Below are positions 4,768 to 6,767 of a stretch of DNA of 6,767 nt, one piece after another (within the stretch, counting starts at the first letter, position 1; the number at the start of each line of letters is the position of its first letter). The notes under the pieces were generated by a model. The model saw nothing but the letters and a program-made list of their open reading frames with translations. It did not search any database and was not told where the DNA came from. Source of the DNA: Candidatus Tepidiaquacellales bacterium UBA6667 (GTDB lineage Bacteria > Bacteroidota > Ignavibacteria > Tepidaquicellales > Tepidaquicellaceae); the NCBI GenBank assembly GCA_002455255.1, contig DKKL01000051.1, forward strand, positions 4,560-11,326, read 5' to 3'. The position numbers and the translations under genes were made by a program.

Positions 4768-5403
4768 ATGTCTGAATTATCACTTAAAGCTATCAAAAGA
4801 GAGACCGGTAAACAGTCCCTTTTGACTAATTTGAAAAAATCCGGTATGATCCCCGGTATCTTCTATGGTCACGGTGTCGGTAATATTCCTATTGCTGCTA
4901 AAGATCTCGACTTAAGACCGTTTATCTATACTTCTGAATCCCATATTATCAATCTTTCTATTGATGGTGAAGAAGCTTTGCATAACTGCATCGTGAAAGA
5001 TGTTCAGTTCGATCCGCTTAAATATATTCCGATTCATTTTGATTTGCTTTCACTGAATGCTGATGAAGAAATCGAACTCGAAGTTCCTGTTCAGCTCGTC
5101 GGTACTGCTATCGGTGCAAGAGAAGGTGGCGTTACTCAACATTACCTTCATAAATTGCAGATTAAATGTCTTCCTAAATTTATTCCGGCTCATATTGACG
5201 TTAATATTGAAAATCTTAAAATCGGTGACTCAGTTAGAGTTTCTGAAATTAAAATTGACAATGTGAAACTTCTTAATGATGCTAATGCTTCTGTAGTCGG
5301 TGTTATCGCTAAGGTTGTTCTCAAAGATGATGAAGCCACTGCCGAATCAGGTGCTAAAGAACCTGAGGTCGTTGCTAAAGGTAAAAAGGAAAAAGAATCT
5401 TAA
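4768..5403 (+). CDS. rplY: 50S ribosomal protein L25/general stress protein CTC, 211 aa
   Basis: Binds 5S rRNA in the central protuberance of the large ribosomal subunit. It is the long CTC form. Residues 1 to about 92 are the L25 domain, recognisable from SLKAIKRETGKQSLLTNLKK, the loop SGMIPGIFYGHG and IVKDVQFDPLKYIPIHFDLL. Residues about 100-182 are the TL5/CTC beta domain, with EIELEVPVQLVGTAIGAREGG and the end of the domain at SVVGVI. The last 25 or so residues are a charged Glu/Lys tail (ATAESGAKEPEV, then KGKKEKES). The ATG at 4768 gives the usual family start. No Shine-Dalgarno is visible, as is usual in Bacteroidota. A terminator-type hairpin follows 7 bp after the stop, and pth lies 42 bp downstream. 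Codon use is pyrimidine-ending (CTT, GGT, GTT), as expected of a well-expressed gene. Confidence 0.96.
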   Translation: MSELSLKAIKRETGKQSLLTNLKKSGMIPGIFYGHGVGNIPIAAKDLDLRPFIYTSESHIINLSIDGEEALHNCIVKDVQFDPLKYIPIHFDLLSLNADEEIELEVPVQLVGTAIGAREGGVTQHYLHKLQIKCLPKFIPAHIDVNIENLKIGDSVRVSEIKIDNVKLLNDANASVVGVIAKVVLKDDEATAESGAKEPEVVAKGKKEKES

Positions 5404-5410
5404 TTTTTTT

Positions 5411-5434
5411 ATCCCGCGAAAGCGGGATTTTTTT
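5411..5434 (+). terminator. Intrinsic terminator between rplY and pth
   Basis: ATCCCGC (5411-5417) pairs perfectly with GCGGGAT (5422-5428) around a GAAA tetraloop, followed by TTTTTTT (5428-5434). It is a strong plus-strand terminator. The pth start codon is only 11 bases past the T tract, so there is little room for a separate pth promoter. This suggests partial read-through from rplY. Confidence 0.88.
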
Positions 5435-5445
5435 ATCCATTCATT

Positions 5446-6120
5446 TTGAAACTTATCGTTGGTCTTGGTAATCCGGGTAATAAATATTCTCTGACTCGTC
5501 ATAATATCGGGTTTATTGTCCTGGATTTTTTTGCTCTTCGTTATAATCTGTCTTTTAAACCGGGCAATGGTGATTTTTATTTCTGCGATGTTAAGAATTG
5601 TCTTCAAAATTTCTCTGCTCCCGATTTAAATACTGAAAGTAACTCTGTTAAGTCTGATGATTTTGTTCTTTTAAAACCTACTTCTTATATGAATAACAGT
5701 GGGTTGGCTCTGGCTCAGTTTCTGAATCTGTATCCGTTTGATTTTTCTGATATTCTTATCGTTTATGATGACTTTCAGATTCCTCTCGGAACTATTAGAA
5801 TAAGACCAAGCGGCTCTGACGGCGGACATAACGGTATCGCTGATATTATCTATCGTCTGAATTCTGTTGATATTCCGAGAATGAGAATTGGTATCGGGCT
5901 TAACTCCGATGAATCTCCTGCTCCTGTGGCTAATGATTTTGTAAGTTTTGTTCTTTCAAATTTTTCTAAAAGCGAAATTGAAATTATTAAAAAACTTATG
6001 CCGACTTATTGTGACGCTATTTATGATTTTATTATTTCCGATGACATTAAAAATGTTATGAACAGGTTTAATAAAAATTTTTTACCTTTTTCTTCAGATA
6101 AATCTGAACCTGACAAATGA
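5446..6120 (+). CDS. pth: Peptidyl-tRNA hydrolase, 224 aa, TTG start
   Basis: Cytoplasmic enzyme that cleaves peptidyl-tRNA released from stalled ribosomes, recycling tRNA. The family signature begins at the first residue: MKLIVGLGNPG, then TRHNIGF with catalytic His19 (His20 in E. coli). Asn9, Asn83 in KPTSYMNNSG (77-86), Asp108 in VYDDF, and His128/Asn129 in GSDGGHNG match the known active-site and tRNA-binding residues. The protein is about 30 residues longer than the E. coli enzyme. Part of the excess is a polar insert around residues 50-71 (CLQNFSAPDLNTESNSVKSD); the rest is a short C-terminal tail (SSDKSEPDK). The start codon is TTG, chosen because it gives the standard N-terminus and no in-frame ATG lies upstream after the terminator. 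No Shine-Dalgarno is visible. The rplY-pth order is common in bacteria. Confidence 0.96.
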   Translation: MKLIVGLGNPGNKYSLTRHNIGFIVLDFFALRYNLSFKPGNGDFYFCDVKNCLQNFSAPDLNTESNSVKSDDFVLLKPTSYMNNSGLALAQFLNLYPFDFSDILIVYDDFQIPLGTIRIRPSGSDGGHNGIADIIYRLNSVDIPRMRIGIGLNSDESPAPVANDFVSFVLSNFSKSEIEIIKKLMPTYCDAIYDFIISDDIKNVMNRFNKNFLPFSSDKSEPDK

Positions 6121-6171
6121 TTTTAATTCCTTATTTATCATATAATTTTATTATCTAATCAAATCAATTAA

Positions 6172-6767
6172 ATGAAAAAACTAATTGCTCTACTTTTTTC
6201 AGTATTGATGCCTGCGTTCGCTTTTGCAAGTGAAGCAGATCTCAAAATTCCCGAACTGAACCCTGAGCAAAATCAACTACTATACTATGGTATCATAGTC
6301 TGCGTTGTTGGTCTTCTCTTTGGGCTTTATCAGTTCACTAAAGTTAAAAAATTACCTGCTCACAAGTCTATGCTTGATGTTGCTCAGGTCATTTTTGAAA
6401 CCTGTAAAACTTACCTGCTACAGCAAGGTAAATTCCTCATTATCCTCTTTATATTCATTGGGGTTTGTATCGCTTTTTATTTTGGATATCTTTCTCATAT
6501 GTCCGTCGGCGGTGTTACGCTTATTCTATTCTGGACTGTTATCGGTATCCTCGGCTCTTATGGTGTCGCTTGGTTCGGTATTAGAATGAATACTCTCGCT
6601 AATAGCCGTATGGCATTCGCTTCTCTCGAAAGAAATCCTCTTAAACTGCTTAACATTCCGCTTAATGCCGGTATGTCTATCGGTGTTGTGCTTATTTGTA
6701 TTGAGCTTCTCCTGATGCTTGTTATTCTTCTGTTCGTTCCGCGTGAGCTTGCAGGCGCATCATTTAT
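6172..6767 (+). CDS. hppA: Membrane-integral ion-translocating pyrophosphatase, N-terminal 198 residues (3' end outside window)
   Basis: Hydrolyses pyrophosphate and uses the energy to pump H+ or Na+ across the inner membrane. The visible part begins with a hydrophobic leader (MKKLIALLFSVLMPAFAFAS), then a polar link. Hydrophobic segments follow at about 38-54, 88-105, 112-131 and 165-189. Family-typical stretches are SMLDVAQVIFETCKTYLLQQ (67-86), before the second helix, and GIRMNTLANSRMA (136-148), the equivalent of the conserved AN-RTA motif. The cytoplasmic catalytic Asp motifs (DVGADLVGK type) and the residues deciding K+ dependence lie beyond the edge, so ion specificity cannot be judged. 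The ATG at 6172 is preceded by 51 AT-rich bases after pth with no Shine-Dalgarno or strong terminator. Leucine codons are mostly CTT/CTC/CTG. Confidence 0.92.
   Translation, partial: MKKLIALLFSVLMPAFAFASEADLKIPELNPEQNQLLYYGIIVCVVGLLFGLYQFTKVKKLPAHKSMLDVAQVIFETCKTYLLQQGKFLIILFIFIGVCIAFYFGYLSHMSVGGVTLILFWTVIGILGSYGVAWFGIRMNTLANSRMAFASLERNPLKLLNIPLNAGMSIGVVLICIELLLMLVILLFVPRELAGASF

Noticed and set aside
5057..5266. Plus-strand open frame inside rplY
   Set aside because: An out-of-frame shadow of the well-conserved L25 coding sequence.
5347..5607. Minus-strand open frame of 86 codons across the rplY end and pth start
   Set aside because: Antisense to two conserved genes and running through the terminator hairpin; it has no family features.
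6305..6589. Plus-strand open frame of 94 codons
   Set aside because: An alternative frame within hppA; the hydrophobic Leu/Ser-rich product is a shadow.
2227..6767. CRISPR repeats matching the anti-repeat elsewhere in the window
   Set aside because: I looked for TTGTGATTT/AAATCACAA-type strings on both strands and found only the tracrRNA anti-repeat. The array must lie outside.

Overview
The window looks like chromosome from a low-GC member of the Bacteroidota/Ignavibacteriota (FCB) lineage. I infer this from four things: a Cas9 and tracrRNA of the Bacteroidota type, a TAnnTTTG-like -7 box, mostly absent Shine-Dalgarno sequences, and dispersed TGTCATTCTGAG...GAAGAATCC intergenic repeats of a kind I recall from this group. 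The exact taxon cannot be read from the sequence.

Left third (1-2349): a type II CRISPR module cut by the window edge. On the minus strand are the first 742 codons of a large Cas9, intact and in one frame, with the RuvC-I aspartate, the Arg-rich bridge helix and most of the REC lobe. The sequence stops just before RuvC-II, so HNH, RuvC-III, the PAM-interacting domain, any cas1/cas2 and the array must lie beyond position 1. Divergent from cas9, on the plus strand, is an unannotated tracrRNA (about 2268-2349) with an anti-repeat, a nexus and a terminator hairpin closed by a GCAA tetraloop. It predicts that the crRNA repeat contains ATTGTGATTTGCTTC. No CRISPR array is in the window.

Middle (2350-4767): about 800 bp without a convincing gene, holding short tandem and direct repeats, a perfect hairpin and a 25-bp minisatellite inside a dispersed repeat. 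Next is a two-gene minus-strand unit: a 249-aa exported or anchored protein of unknown function, then a 59-aa two-helix membrane protein with a TTG start. A GAATT pentanucleotide tract lies just upstream of the 249-aa gene. A second gene-free stretch (4151-4767) holds at least five copies of the dispersed repeat, a long hairpin and an ATTCGT array.

Right third (4768-6767): plus-strand housekeeping genes. These are rplY (ribosomal protein L25/CTC), a terminator-type hairpin, pth (peptidyl-tRNA hydrolase, TTG start) and the first 198 codons of a membrane-integral ion-pumping pyrophosphatase (hppA). rplY and pth are a common pair linked to translation. hppA is probably a separate energy-conservation gene.

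Cas9 uses almost only TTA/TTG leucine codons, while hppA uses mostly CTN, which fits an acquired CRISPR module next to core genes. The best candidates for something not yet described are the compact tracrRNA with its promoter region shared with cas9, and the pentanucleotide tract in front of a surface-type protein gene.
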